28,290 nucleotides of DNA from JBDKTH01 sp964558295 (GTDB lineage: Bacteria; Planctomycetota; Planctomycetia; Pirellulales; Thermoguttaceae). Below, piece after piece: positions 6,444-14,035 of the stretch (positions are counted from its first letter, which is position 1; each line of letters begins with the position of its first letter). A program made the position numbers and the translations under genes. The stretch spans positions 1-28,290 of the forward strand of contig CAZLDQ010000058.1 in the NCBI GenBank assembly GCA_964558295.1. Direction: 5' to 3'. The notes beneath the pieces were generated by a model, which worked only from the letters and a program-made list of their open reading frames with translations, made no database searches and had not been told where the DNA came from.

Positions 6444-8369
6444 ATGCTGGAACTGGAACAGGAAACTCGCCGCTGGACGGTCACCGACGCAGCTGAGATG
6501 TATGAAGTGGCGAACTGGGGAAAGGGCTACGTTTCGGTGAACGCCGAGGGGCATGTTTGCGTGCATCCCACGAAGGATCCCGCCCGCTCGATCGACCTGA
6601 AACAACTCGTGGATCGGTTGGAAATCCGGGGGATTCACACGCCGGTTCTGCTTCGTTTTGGCGACATCCTCAAACACCGACTGGCCGAGATCCAGATGGC
6701 GTTTCGGCAGGCGATCGACGAGCACCAGTATCGGGGGAGCTACCAGTGTATCTACCCGATCAAGGTCAACCAGCAGCGCCAGGTAGTCGAAGAGGTGGTG
6801 CGTTTTGGGCAGCCGCACGGTTTTGGGCTGGAAGCCGGCAGCAAGCCGGAACTGTTGGCCGTGATCGCCATGGCCTCGAACGAGATCCCGATCGTCTGCA
6901 ACGGTTTTAAGGACGACAAGTTCATTGAAACGGCGATTCTGGCCCAGAAGATTGGCCGGCAGATCTTCCTGGTGGTGGAGAAGTATACCGACCTGGAGTT
7001 GATCCTGCGCCATGCCGCGCACTATGGCGTGCGGCCGAACATCGGTGTTCGCGTTAAGCTGGCTTCCCCGGGTTCGGGACGTTGGCAGGCTTCGGGCGGT
7101 CACCGTTCGAAGTTTGGCCTGACCGTAACCGAAGTGCTCCGCGCGCTGGCCGAGCTGAAGGCGGCCGGAATGGCCGACTGCTTCAAGTTGCTCCATTTTC
7201 ATATGGGCAGCCAGATCACGAACATTCGCCACATCAAAGGAGCCCTGAATGAGGGGGCTCGGATTTATGTCGATCTGGTACGCAACGGCGCGGGGCTGGA
7301 GTACCTCGATGTTGGGGGTGGGTGGGGGGTCGACTATGACGGTTCGCAAACGAACTTCGAGTCGAGCGTCAACTATACGCTCCAGGAGTACGCGAACGAC
7401 GTCGTCTTCCATATCATGAGCGTCTGCGACGAAGCCGAGGTGGCCCATCCGACGATTTTCTCGGAAAGCGGCCGGGCGGTAGTGGCCTACCACAGCGTGC
7501 TGATCTTTAACGTCTTGGGGGTTTCCGACCGCGGCGAGAACGACATCCCCCCGCAATTGCCCGAGGATTCGGAAAAACCGCTTCAGGATCTGCTGGACAC
7601 TTACCAGGCACTCTCAGCGCGCAACATCCTGGAAAGCTATCATGACGCGCAGCAGGCCCTCGACATGGCGATGGGGTTGTTCAACGGGGGCTACCTGCCC
7701 TTGGAGCAGCGAAGTCTTGCGGAACGGCTTTTCTGGGCAATCTGCCGCAAGATCCAACGCCTGATGCAGCAGTTGGAGTATGCGCCCGAGGAGCTCGAAG
7801 GGCTGGATGCGATGCTGAGCGAGACCTACTTCTGCAACTTCTCACTCTTCCAGTCAATGCCCGACAGTTGGGCAATCAAGCAGTTGTTCCCGATCGTACC
7901 GATCCACCGGCTCAACGAGCGTCCCACCCAGCATGCAGTGCTAGGGGATATCACGTGCGACTCGGATGGGCGGATCGAGCGTTTTATCGATCGCCGCGAC
8001 GTGAAGCGAACGCTGCCGGTGCATACGTTTCATGGGGACGATTACTACCTTGGGGTGTTTCTTGTCGGTGCTTATCAGGAAATTCTCGGGGACCTGCACA
8101 ATCTCTTCGGGGATACCAACGCCGTTCATGTGCGGATGGATCACGATGGCGAAGTCATCGTTGAAGCTGTGATCAACGGCGATTCGGTGCGCGAAGTGCT
8201 CGAGTACGTGGAGTTCGATCCCCAGGTTCTGTTCGTTCAATTGCGTGATTCGGTCGAGCAGGCGATTCGCGAAAACCGGATCACCGACCAGCAGGCCGGC
8301 CAATTGCTTCGCTTCTACGAGGCTGGGCTGCAGGGATATACGTATCTTGAAGACGCCCACGACAAGTGA
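6444..8369 (+). CDS. speA: biosynthetic arginine decarboxylase
   Basis: Converts L-arginine to agmatine plus CO2, the first step of the agmatine route to putrescine. The 641-residue protein is the usual length for SpeA. The alanine-racemase-like barrel carries YPIKVNQ with the PLP-binding Lys 107, then HFHMGSQ, the glycine-rich GGGWGVDYDG phosphate loop and FSESGRA. The C-terminal barrel has ITCDSDG with the catalytic-type Cys 505. The N-terminal WTVTDAAEMYEVANWG is typical of the family. ATG 6444 lies 11 bases after AGGGAGA; an in-frame TTG at 6438 gives tighter spacing and would add two residues. The gene stands alone: no agmatinase or agmatine deiminase gene is nearby. The long upstream region may hold regulation. 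The enzyme is cytoplasmic and PLP- and probably Mg-dependent. Confidence 0.96.
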   Translation: MLELEQETRRWTVTDAAEMYEVANWGKGYVSVNAEGHVCVHPTKDPARSIDLKQLVDRLEIRGIHTPVLLRFGDILKHRLAEIQMAFRQAIDEHQYRGSYQCIYPIKVNQQRQVVEEVVRFGQPHGFGLEAGSKPELLAVIAMASNEIPIVCNGFKDDKFIETAILAQKIGRQIFLVVEKYTDLELILRHAAHYGVRPNIGVRVKLASPGSGRWQASGGHRSKFGLTVTEVLRALAELKAAGMADCFKLLHFHMGSQITNIRHIKGALNEGARIYVDLVRNGAGLEYLDVGGGWGVDYDGSQTNFESSVNYTLQEYANDVVFHIMSVCDEAEVAHPTIFSESGRAVVAYHSVLIFNVLGVSDRGENDIPPQLPEDSEKPLQDLLDTYQALSARNILESYHDAQQALDMAMGLFNGGYLPLEQRSLAERLFWAICRKIQRLMQQLEYAPEELEGLDAMLSETYFCNFSLFQSMPDSWAIKQLFPIVPIHRLNERPTQHAVLGDITCDSDGRIERFIDRRDVKRTLPVHTFHGDDYYLGVFLVGAYQEILGDLHNLFGDTNAVHVRMDHDGEVIVEAVINGDSVREVLEYVEFDPQVLFVQLRDSVEQAIRENRITDQQAGQLLRFYEAGLQGYTYLEDAHDK

Positions 8370-8593
8370 AGTGCTTTAGTTTTTCGGGCTTTCTCCATCC
8401 ATTTACTGGCGGGTGTCGGCCGATTTCTCTGGACTCCTTTGGGGGCATCTGGGGCAAACCACGAAGGGGTTCCTCCAGGCTCCGGTCGTTTCGTGGCTGG
8501 AGACCAGTTTTCTCCGGATAGGCTCCTCATCGAGCCAAGCGTAGTATTGGGGTCGAGTCGATTACCCGATAGTCTCTGCCCGGAGATTGCGCG

Positions 8594-9106
8594 ATGAAAC
8601 TCAAAGACTTTCAAGCGTTGTTCGTCCATGAACTCAAAGATCTCTACAGTGCGGAAAAGCAACTGCACAAGTTCTTGCCGCGGCTGGCGAAGGCGGCCTC
8701 GAGCGAACCGCTTCGTGACACGCTCGAAGAGCACCGGACCCGGACCGAACGCCAGATTCACCGCCTGGAAGGGTTGTTTCAGGACATGGGGGTGAACACG
8801 CGGGGGGCAAAATGTCCGGCCATGCAAGGGCTCGTCGAAGAGACGAGGTGGTTCCTGGAAGGAGAGGCCGCCCCGGAAATTCTCGATGCGGCGATTCTCG
8901 GTGCCCAGCAGCGGATCGAGCATTACGAAATCGCCGGCTTCGGCTGCGCACGCACGTTTGCCCAGCATCTCGGATACGACGAGGCGAGCAAGGTGCTTGA
9001 GGAAACGCTCAACGAGGAGTCGGCAGCCGCAGCGAAGCTCAACCAGATTGCCGTTGAGCAGGTTCCTGCGAAAGCGATGGCCGGCACCGCTTCCGGGGGG
9101 CGATGA
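8594..9106 (+). CDS. YciE/YciF-family ferritin-like protein (DUF892)
   Basis: A 170-residue protein with the family's hallmark N-terminus FxxLFVHELKDLYSAEKQL and later ILGAQQRIEHYEIAGFG, which together build a four-helix ferritin-like bundle with Glu/His ligands for a di-metal site. Family members are stress-associated proteins of unclear biochemical role, often induced with catalases or general stress regulons. Length matches the family. GGAG lies about nine bases before ATG 8594. The gene precedes a small zinc-binding protein gene by 28 bases, so both are probably on one mRNA ending at the hairpin 9397-9410. No signal peptide is present, so it is cytoplasmic. Confidence 0.9.
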   Translation: MKLKDFQALFVHELKDLYSAEKQLHKFLPRLAKAASSEPLRDTLEEHRTRTERQIHRLEGLFQDMGVNTRGAKCPAMQGLVEETRWFLEGEAAPEILDAAILGAQQRIEHYEIAGFGCARTFAQHLGYDEASKVLEETLNEESAAAAKLNQIAVEQVPAKAMAGTASGGR

Positions 9107-9134
9107 GGGGCCTTTTGTACGAAGGAGACCAGTC

Positions 9135-9368
9135 ATGGTACGCTGTGAGCGATGCGGCAACGAGTACGATAAGACCTTCCAAGTGGTGATGGGCGGGGAG
9201 ACGCACACGTTTGACTGCTTCGAGTGTGCGGCGGCGACACTTGCGCCTACGTGCGCCCATTGTGGGGTGGCGATCCTTGGCCACGGTCTGGAGGCGGATG
9301 GCAAATTCTTCTGTTGCGAGCATTGTGCCGAGGCCATCGGCGTGTCGGGACTCAAGGATCGGCTCTGA
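9135..9368 (+). CDS. small cysteine-rich zinc-binding protein, 77 aa
   Basis: Contains cysteines at 4, 7, 28, 31, 40, 43, 60, 61 and 64 and histidines at 24, 42, 50 and 63, arranged as CxxC, CxxC, CxHC and CCxHC, enough for two or three metal sites. The pattern CERCGNEYDKTF...TFDCFEC...PTCAHCG resembles small metallothionein-like or zinc-ribbon proteins found in many bacteria, whose role is unknown. AAGGAGA six bases before ATG 9135 fixes the start; the frame is open upstream but only as a shadow of the preceding gene. It follows the YciE/YciF-like gene closely, so a shared metal or stress context is likely but not shown. Confidence 0.85.
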   Translation: MVRCERCGNEYDKTFQVVMGGETHTFDCFECAAATLAPTCAHCGVAILGHGLEADGKFFCCEHCAEAIGVSGLKDRL

Positions 9369-9396
9369 GAGTCGCTTTCGCAAGGCGAGGTCCCCT

Positions 9397-9415
9397 CCCT
9401 CTGAAGAGGGTTTCT
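9397..9415 (+). terminator. probable intrinsic terminator
   Basis: CCCTC (9397-9401) and GAGGG (9406-9410) enclose a TGAA tetraloop and are followed by TTTCT. It lies 28 bases after the stop of the zinc protein gene and would end the two-gene stress unit. The stem is short, so this is moderately supported. Confidence 0.5.
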
Positions 9416-9467
9416 AGGGATAGGGGCCTCGTGTGTGACGCAGATTTGCTCCCCAGCCGGACCTGAC

Positions 9468-9510
9468 CTAGACTTGTCTAGCCGGTGAGCCCTCTTCGCT
9501 CAGGCTCACC
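9468..9510. promoter_or_regulatory. two adjacent inverted repeats upstream of the coiled-coil gene
   Basis: CTAGAC/GTCTAG (9468-9473 with 9476-9481) is immediately followed by GGTGAGCC/GGCTCACC (9484-9491 with 9503-9510). They sit about 100 bases before the first gene of the FGE/GTPase block. The compact first palindrome could be a repressor site and the second an RNA hairpin. No confident -10/-35 pair was found in 9411-9611. Confidence 0.35.
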
Positions 9511-9611
9511 CGTTACGTACTAACTGCTTGGCGGGAGGTTCCTTCCGGCAGGCGGACGCCGCGTGCTACGAAGAGATCTAGGTATCACTTGGGTAGCCGT
9601 TCGGCTGTCAG

Positions 9612-10316
9612 ATGCATTGGGACTTCAAACGAGAAAAGGCAACTGTGTCTGCCTCGCCGTCTGCTTTATCTGCCGACTGGGACTGCGTGCGTCAATCACT
9701 GGCCGTGCTTTGCACGAGTCATGAAGAGTTGGCCCATTTCCTTGCCAGTACGTTTGACCAGTTGGAGACTCTCTCGGCGGAATTGACCGAACGACAGCGA
9801 GCGTTCTTGGCAGAGCGGGAAGCCAGCCGGCGTGAACTGACCCGGGCGCAAGACGAACTCCGCGAGCAACGGGAAGCGTTGGAAGCGAGCCGGGCCAAGC
9901 TGCCTCTCGGGGGTTCCGTTGGGGAGTCTTCCGATGCGGCGCTGCGTGAGCAACTTCAAAGCCTGGAGCAGGAGCGAACGCTTCTGGAGCGCGAACTTGA
10001 CTCGGTTCGCGCGCGGGCGGCGGAATTGGCGGAAAGCCTCAGCCACCAGCAACGCCAGATGGCGGAGGACCGCGCCCAGTGGGGCGAGGAACTAAAATCC
10101 CTCCGCCGCTTGGTTGAGCGCTTGGTTTTGCAGACGCCGGAACGGGAGACGGTCTCCGTGGCCGGGACGGCGACGTTGACTCCGGCGGTTCCGAATGCCC
10201 CGGCCGAGGCGGCCGGTTCCGGTGTCGATCCGGTGCTCGATTCGGTGATGGCTCAATTCACCATGCTCCAGAAAGACCTGACGCAGCGACGCAAAGCGGC
10301 TGCTTCCGCGGAATGA
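9612..10316 (+). CDS. coiled-coil protein, 234 aa
   Basis: Apart from short ends the protein is one long charged helix: heptad-like Glu/Arg/Leu-rich segments at about 45-98 and 112-180, broken near 100 by a Pro/Gly-rich hinge. An Ala/Pro/Thr-rich linker (about 185-205) precedes a final amphipathic helix. There is no signal peptide or membrane helix, so it is probably a cytoplasmic scaffold. ATG 9612 has no Shine-Dalgarno, while an in-frame GTG at 9645 follows AAAAGG by about five bases, so the true start may be there. The gene ends 13 bases before the membrane-anchored FGE-fold gene, and the two are almost certainly co-transcribed. The family is not recognised. Confidence 0.7.
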   Translation: MHWDFKREKATVSASPSALSADWDCVRQSLAVLCTSHEELAHFLASTFDQLETLSAELTERQRAFLAEREASRRELTRAQDELREQREALEASRAKLPLGGSVGESSDAALREQLQSLEQERTLLERELDSVRARAAELAESLSHQQRQMAEDRAQWGEELKSLRRLVERLVLQTPERETVSVAGTATLTPAVPNAPAEAAGSGVDPVLDSVMAQFTMLQKDLTQRRKAAASAE

Positions 10317-10329
10317 ATTGAGGAATGGC

Positions 10330-11553
10330 ATGCTACCGCAACGCAAGAAGAATTTCCTTTGGGTCCTTGTGCCGATCTGTCTGACCAGTCTGGGACTGGC
10401 TTGGTTGTTGGGGCAGTCGGTGTTTGCGGTAGTGGGGGTGGTGGGGTTTGGGTATGCCGGCTTGCGCTATCATGGTCAGATCCGCCATGCCTGCCGTTGT
10501 TTGGCCGCTTCGTGGCACAAGCCGTCTCCTCCGCTCCAGAGCGTTCCGAGTGAACCGCTGGAGCCGCAGGACACCGATGGTCTGGTGGAGCAGATGCTCA
10601 ACCAGGGACGCTACGCGCTCTTGCTGCGTCCGCAGATCGCGGAGAGTCTCAAAGACCTTCAATATCGCCGGGCTTTTGAGTCTCTGAAACAGGGCATGGC
10701 ATTGGTTCCCGACGGCGAGGTCCTGCTAGGAGAGGTCGACGACGGATGGAGCGACAGCGCCGCGGAAGAATCGCTGAACACGAGCAAGGGACGTCTGATC
10801 CGGGTGGAGCACTTCTTCTTGGATCGTTACCCGGTGACCAACGAACAGTATCAGGCGTTTGTGCTGGCCGGTGGCTACGAGCAGTTGAATCTTTGGGACG
10901 AGTCGATCTGGCCGGCGATTCTCGACTTTGTCGACAGCACGGGTCACCCGGGGCCTTGTTTCTGGCAACAAGGACGTTACCCTCCGGGGCTCCAGCGACA
11001 TCCGGTGGTGGGCGTCTGCTGGTTTGAGGCGATGGCCTTTGCCCGTTGGGTTGGCAAGCGTCTGCCGACGGATGCCGAATGGGTCAAGGCGGCCAGTTGG
11101 CCGGTGAGTCTTTCGGCGACCAACCGCATTCAACGCCGCTATCCATGGGGCGATTTGATGGAAATTCAGCGGGCCAATCTCTGGGGATCGGGAACCAAGC
11201 GGACCGTCCCGGTCGACGCCTATCCCGACGGCGTGAGTGTGGGGGGGGTCTACCAGTTGATCGGCAACGTGTGGGAGTGGACGCGGGGCGATTTTCGCGG
11301 CCTAAACGGAGTGGAGGGGGAGATGTTTTTCGATCAGCCCATGAAGAGCCTTCGTGGCGGCGCCTTTGACACCTACTTCGACAATCAGGCGACCTGCCAG
11401 TTTTGCAGCGGGGAAGCCGCGATTGCTCGTAAACACAACATCGGTTTTCGTTGCGCGTTGAGTATCTGCGATCTTCTCCTGGCCCGTGGTCTGGCAGAGA
11501 CGTTGGTCCCCGCGCAACTTGGCCCCGCCGCGACGGATGAGGTATCGGTATGA
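10330..11553 (+). CDS. membrane-anchored FGE-sulfatase-fold protein, apparently non-catalytic
   Basis: A 407-residue protein. One or two membrane helices (about residues 10-45) are followed by a linker and a formylglycine-generating-enzyme (SUMF1) fold from about 125 to 385: the FFLDRYPVTNEQY start, PVVGVCWFEAMAFARWVGKRLPT, YPWGD, GNVWEWT (312-318), SLRGGAFD (RGG at 342-344) and NIGFRCAL at the end. The two active-site cysteines that follow RGG(S) in true sulfatase maturases are absent (Thr and Gln by simple alignment), so sulfatase activation is unlikely. The fold more likely binds a ligand or partner. ATG 10330 is preferred, five bases after TGAGGAA; TTG 10318 is also in frame. The stop overlaps the start of the GTPase gene by four bases, implying translational coupling. 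Confidence 0.85.
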   Translation: MLPQRKKNFLWVLVPICLTSLGLAWLLGQSVFAVVGVVGFGYAGLRYHGQIRHACRCLAASWHKPSPPLQSVPSEPLEPQDTDGLVEQMLNQGRYALLLRPQIAESLKDLQYRRAFESLKQGMALVPDGEVLLGEVDDGWSDSAAEESLNTSKGRLIRVEHFFLDRYPVTNEQYQAFVLAGGYEQLNLWDESIWPAILDFVDSTGHPGPCFWQQGRYPPGLQRHPVVGVCWFEAMAFARWVGKRLPTDAEWVKAASWPVSLSATNRIQRRYPWGDLMEIQRANLWGSGTKRTVPVDAYPDGVSVGGVYQLIGNVWEWTRGDFRGLNGVEGEMFFDQPMKSLRGGAFDTYFDNQATCQFCSGEAAIARKHNIGFRCALSICDLLLARGLAETLVPAQLGPAATDEVSV

Positions 11554-12461
11554 TCAAGGGCGCCATCGTTCCCCTGGAGACGTATCGTCTGGTCGAATAC
11601 GCCCTTCCGGTTCCCTGTTACATCTGTGAAGGGGAGAACACCTACGATACGGAGTATTGCCGCTATTGCGGAGCCCCGATGGCTTTGGCCCATCAGGCCA
11701 CGGGCCAGAAGACCCGGCCCCAGATGATTGCCGTTTTGGGGGCCAGCGCGGTCGGCAAGACCGTTTTTCTTGGCATGCTCATGGACATGCTCTCGCGAGA
11801 GTCCGAACAGTTGCAACTCTTGGTTCGCGGGGCGTTTTCCATCACGTTGCAGCAGACCACGATGGCGGCGCTAGCGCGGTGCGAATTCCCAGGCAAGACG
11901 CCCAATGAGCCGGACCGTTGGAACTGGGTTCACTGCCAGATCCGCAGTACCAAACGCCGGCGTCCCCTGGAATTGATCGTGCCGGACATGGCGGGCGACG
12001 CGGTGCGCCAGGAAATCGATCATCCGTACACGTACCGCGTCATCCGCAACTTTCTCAAGAAGTGTGCCGGGGCGATGATTCTCGTTGACAGTCCGAAACT
12101 CCAGGCGGGCAACCGGGATCAGGACTATTTTACCATGAAGCTCATCAGCTACCTGGGAGAGCTGGACGCGGAAGAGAAGCTGGGCTGGGCGAGAAAGCCG
12201 GTGGCGATGGTCTTCACCAAGGCCGACCAGTGTCCGCAATGTACGGCGGACCCAGCCGCCTATGCCAAGGCCCATGCGGGCGGATTGTGGCAACAGTGCC
12301 AGGAACGCTTCCACCGCTACCGTTTCTTTGCCTCCAGCGTGGCTGGGGCTTGTGCCTATCGTGAAACACGGCGCGACGGCCGCGTGCTTGTGCCCTTGCG
12401 GATCGAACCTCACGGCATTGTCGAGCCGTTCCATTGGATTCTTGAGAGCCTCAAGGGGTGA
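11550..12461 (+). CDS. zinc-ribbon P-loop GTPase, double-GTPase-like family
   Basis: The 303-residue protein has an N-terminal zinc ribbon (Cys 23, 26, 37, 40) followed by a TRAFAC-type GTPase core: P-loop GASAVGKT (64-71), a DxAGD switch-II/Walker B motif (D146-D150) and TKAD for guanine recognition (223-226). Insertions after the P-loop and the zinc-ribbon front resemble the so-called double-GTPase families found beside GAP1 proteins in conflict systems of complex bacteria (recalled, not searched). It should bind and hydrolyse GTP and switch a partner, here most likely the product of the following GAP1-like gene or the FGE-fold membrane protein. It starts inside the stop of the preceding gene (ATGA overlap). 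The next gene starts 182 bases downstream. Confidence 0.85.
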   Translation: MIKGAIVPLETYRLVEYALPVPCYICEGENTYDTEYCRYCGAPMALAHQATGQKTRPQMIAVLGASAVGKTVFLGMLMDMLSRESEQLQLLVRGAFSITLQQTTMAALARCEFPGKTPNEPDRWNWVHCQIRSTKRRRPLELIVPDMAGDAVRQEIDHPYTYRVIRNFLKKCAGAMILVDSPKLQAGNRDQDYFTMKLISYLGELDAEEKLGWARKPVAMVFTKADQCPQCTADPAAYAKAHAGGLWQQCQERFHRYRFFASSVAGACAYRETRRDGRVLVPLRIEPHGIVEPFHWILESLKG

Positions 12462-12643
12462 GCAAGGGGGGGGCCGGTTCGCGGCTTGCCGTAGAATCGT
12501 CATCATGCGTCGAACCGGAACTCAAAACCGCGAACCTTGTCCTCTGACCCCTGAACGCTCCTGGCCGTCGGCCGGCGTCCCAAAATCGAGTTAGACTACC
12601 AGAAGGACGTGTTTTCCAACCTTGTTGAGACGATTGAAGCGCC

Positions 12644-13984
12644 ATGGACCTGATCGAGCAAGCCGTTTTCACCTCGGCGGAAACCGACCACGGTGGTGGC
12701 TACCAGGTGGTGGCCACCAGCCCGGGGGTGTGTGATGCCGACCTTCGTGAGTTGGCCGTCTGGGGCCCGTCCCACGATGCGCTGTTGGAGTCATCGCCGA
12801 ATGCCGTGAGCTTCAACTTTCATCCGTTGCCCAGCGGGGCCTACTGTATCAGCCGCACCACGCCCGCCGGTTGGGAATATAGCGGGCGGGGCGCGCGGGT
12901 TTATTCGCAGTGCCTGATCGTCTGGCCTGAGGTTCTGGCACGCTTTGCCAACAACCCCTTCGCCCTGCTGCGCGCGGCGCTGGCAAGCGGGGCGTTGCGG
13001 GTTTACGACGAGATCCCCACGCAACTGGACACGCTGCGTTTGGGGGGACACGCTGCGGCGGTTGATGCGACGCTCCTGACTCGCTTGGCGACCAATCCGG
13101 GGCCGGAGTGGATGGCCACGTTGGTTCAGGCGGCGCTCGACTCGGTCACGATCGCCCTGGTGGGCGGCCCACCTGCCGACCAACTGATTGCCGGCCTGTT
13201 GAATTGCCTTCCGCTGGCGTGTCGTCCGGAGTTTTCCTTTGCCTCGGGGCTGAAATTCTCCTCGCGGCGTCCGTTTCGCGTGGTGGCCTTGTCGGGAGAC
13301 CTGGAAGAGCAACGCCGTGTGGAGCGACTGTACAATGTGGCTATTCTGCGTATGAATGAGGAACCGCCGGTAGAATTCACACCGATCGACACCTGGGCAC
13401 GTTTGATCCTTCGCGTGCTCAAGTCGGGGCGAGTCTCCTTCCTGGCGTCGCAGATTGGCTCGCACCAGGAGGAGATGACGATGGAGGACCTCTCTATACT
13501 CGGCCTCCAGTATCTTGAAGAGCTCGAAGCCAGCGCGTTAACGTTTGGCGCGGAGGAGGCGGGGGGAGATCAGGAACCGGAGTCGGCGGACGCGGCTCCT
13601 TCGGAGGAAATTACCTGGGCCCACGCTCCCCATCAGCGGTTGGAAGGGGAAGCCCGCACGCCGGCCGCGTTGAAGTGCAAGGAGAACGCTCCGTCAAAGC
13701 TCCTGCATCCCAGCGCGCCGGAAGTGCTTCACGCCCTGGAGCAATTGGATGACCTGGTCTACGAGGCGATTGCCGGCAATCCGGCGGCGATGGACCAGTT
13801 GAGTCTGCTCTGGCCGCGGATCCGTGCGGAATTTGGGGAAGAACTCTTGGCCGAGTCGCGTGCCCAGTACCTTCGCTATGCCCTCTCGATTTGGGAGGAA
13901 TGCCTCGGTCCGGAAGGGGTGCGCCAACCCGAACGCGCGGTCCAATCGCTCGATGTTCTCTGTCTGCTGTTCGACGAGGTTTAG
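12644..13984 (+). CDS. GTPase-associated protein 1 (GAP1-N2)-like protein
   Basis: 446 residues. The N-terminal region, about 1-140, with IEQAVFTSAETDHGGGYQV and ELAVWGPSHDAL, resembles the GAP1-N2 domain; about 150-290 would be the middle (GAP1-M) region. A Glu/Ala/Pro-rich disordered linker (about 300-345) leads to a C-terminal helical segment of about 90 residues. Such proteins are known from gene neighbourhoods with double-GTPase domains, just as here, where they are proposed to mediate NTP-regulated conflict or signalling. No catalytic residues are known to me. Only a weak ribosome binding site precedes ATG 12644, and 182 bases separate it from the GTPase gene, so it could have its own promoter. 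The family call is from memory of its opening motif. Confidence 0.75.
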   Translation: MDLIEQAVFTSAETDHGGGYQVVATSPGVCDADLRELAVWGPSHDALLESSPNAVSFNFHPLPSGAYCISRTTPAGWEYSGRGARVYSQCLIVWPEVLARFANNPFALLRAALASGALRVYDEIPTQLDTLRLGGHAAAVDATLLTRLATNPGPEWMATLVQAALDSVTIALVGGPPADQLIAGLLNCLPLACRPEFSFASGLKFSSRRPFRVVALSGDLEEQRRVERLYNVAILRMNEEPPVEFTPIDTWARLILRVLKSGRVSFLASQIGSHQEEMTMEDLSILGLQYLEELEASALTFGAEEAGGDQEPESADAAPSEEITWAHAPHQRLEGEARTPAALKCKENAPSKLLHPSAPEVLHALEQLDDLVYEAIAGNPAAMDQLSLLWPRIRAEFGEELLAESRAQYLRYALSIWEECLGPEGVRQPERAVQSLDVLCLLFDEV

Positions 13985-14035
13985 GTCGGGTAAGATGGGA
14001 GCGGAGTCTCCCATGCCTTGGTTGAAGGAGCGATT

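Noticed and set aside
6012..7556. 514-codon minus-strand frame over speA
   Set aside because: Antisense of speA, whose reading frame is certain; a GC-codon-bias artefact.
8315..9355. 346-codon minus-strand frame
   Set aside because: Overlaps two well-supported plus-strand genes; no family resemblance.
10330..11553. Reading the FGE-fold protein as an active sulfatase-maturation enzyme
   Set aside because: The catalytic cysteines are not at the expected positions and no sulfatase gene is nearby.
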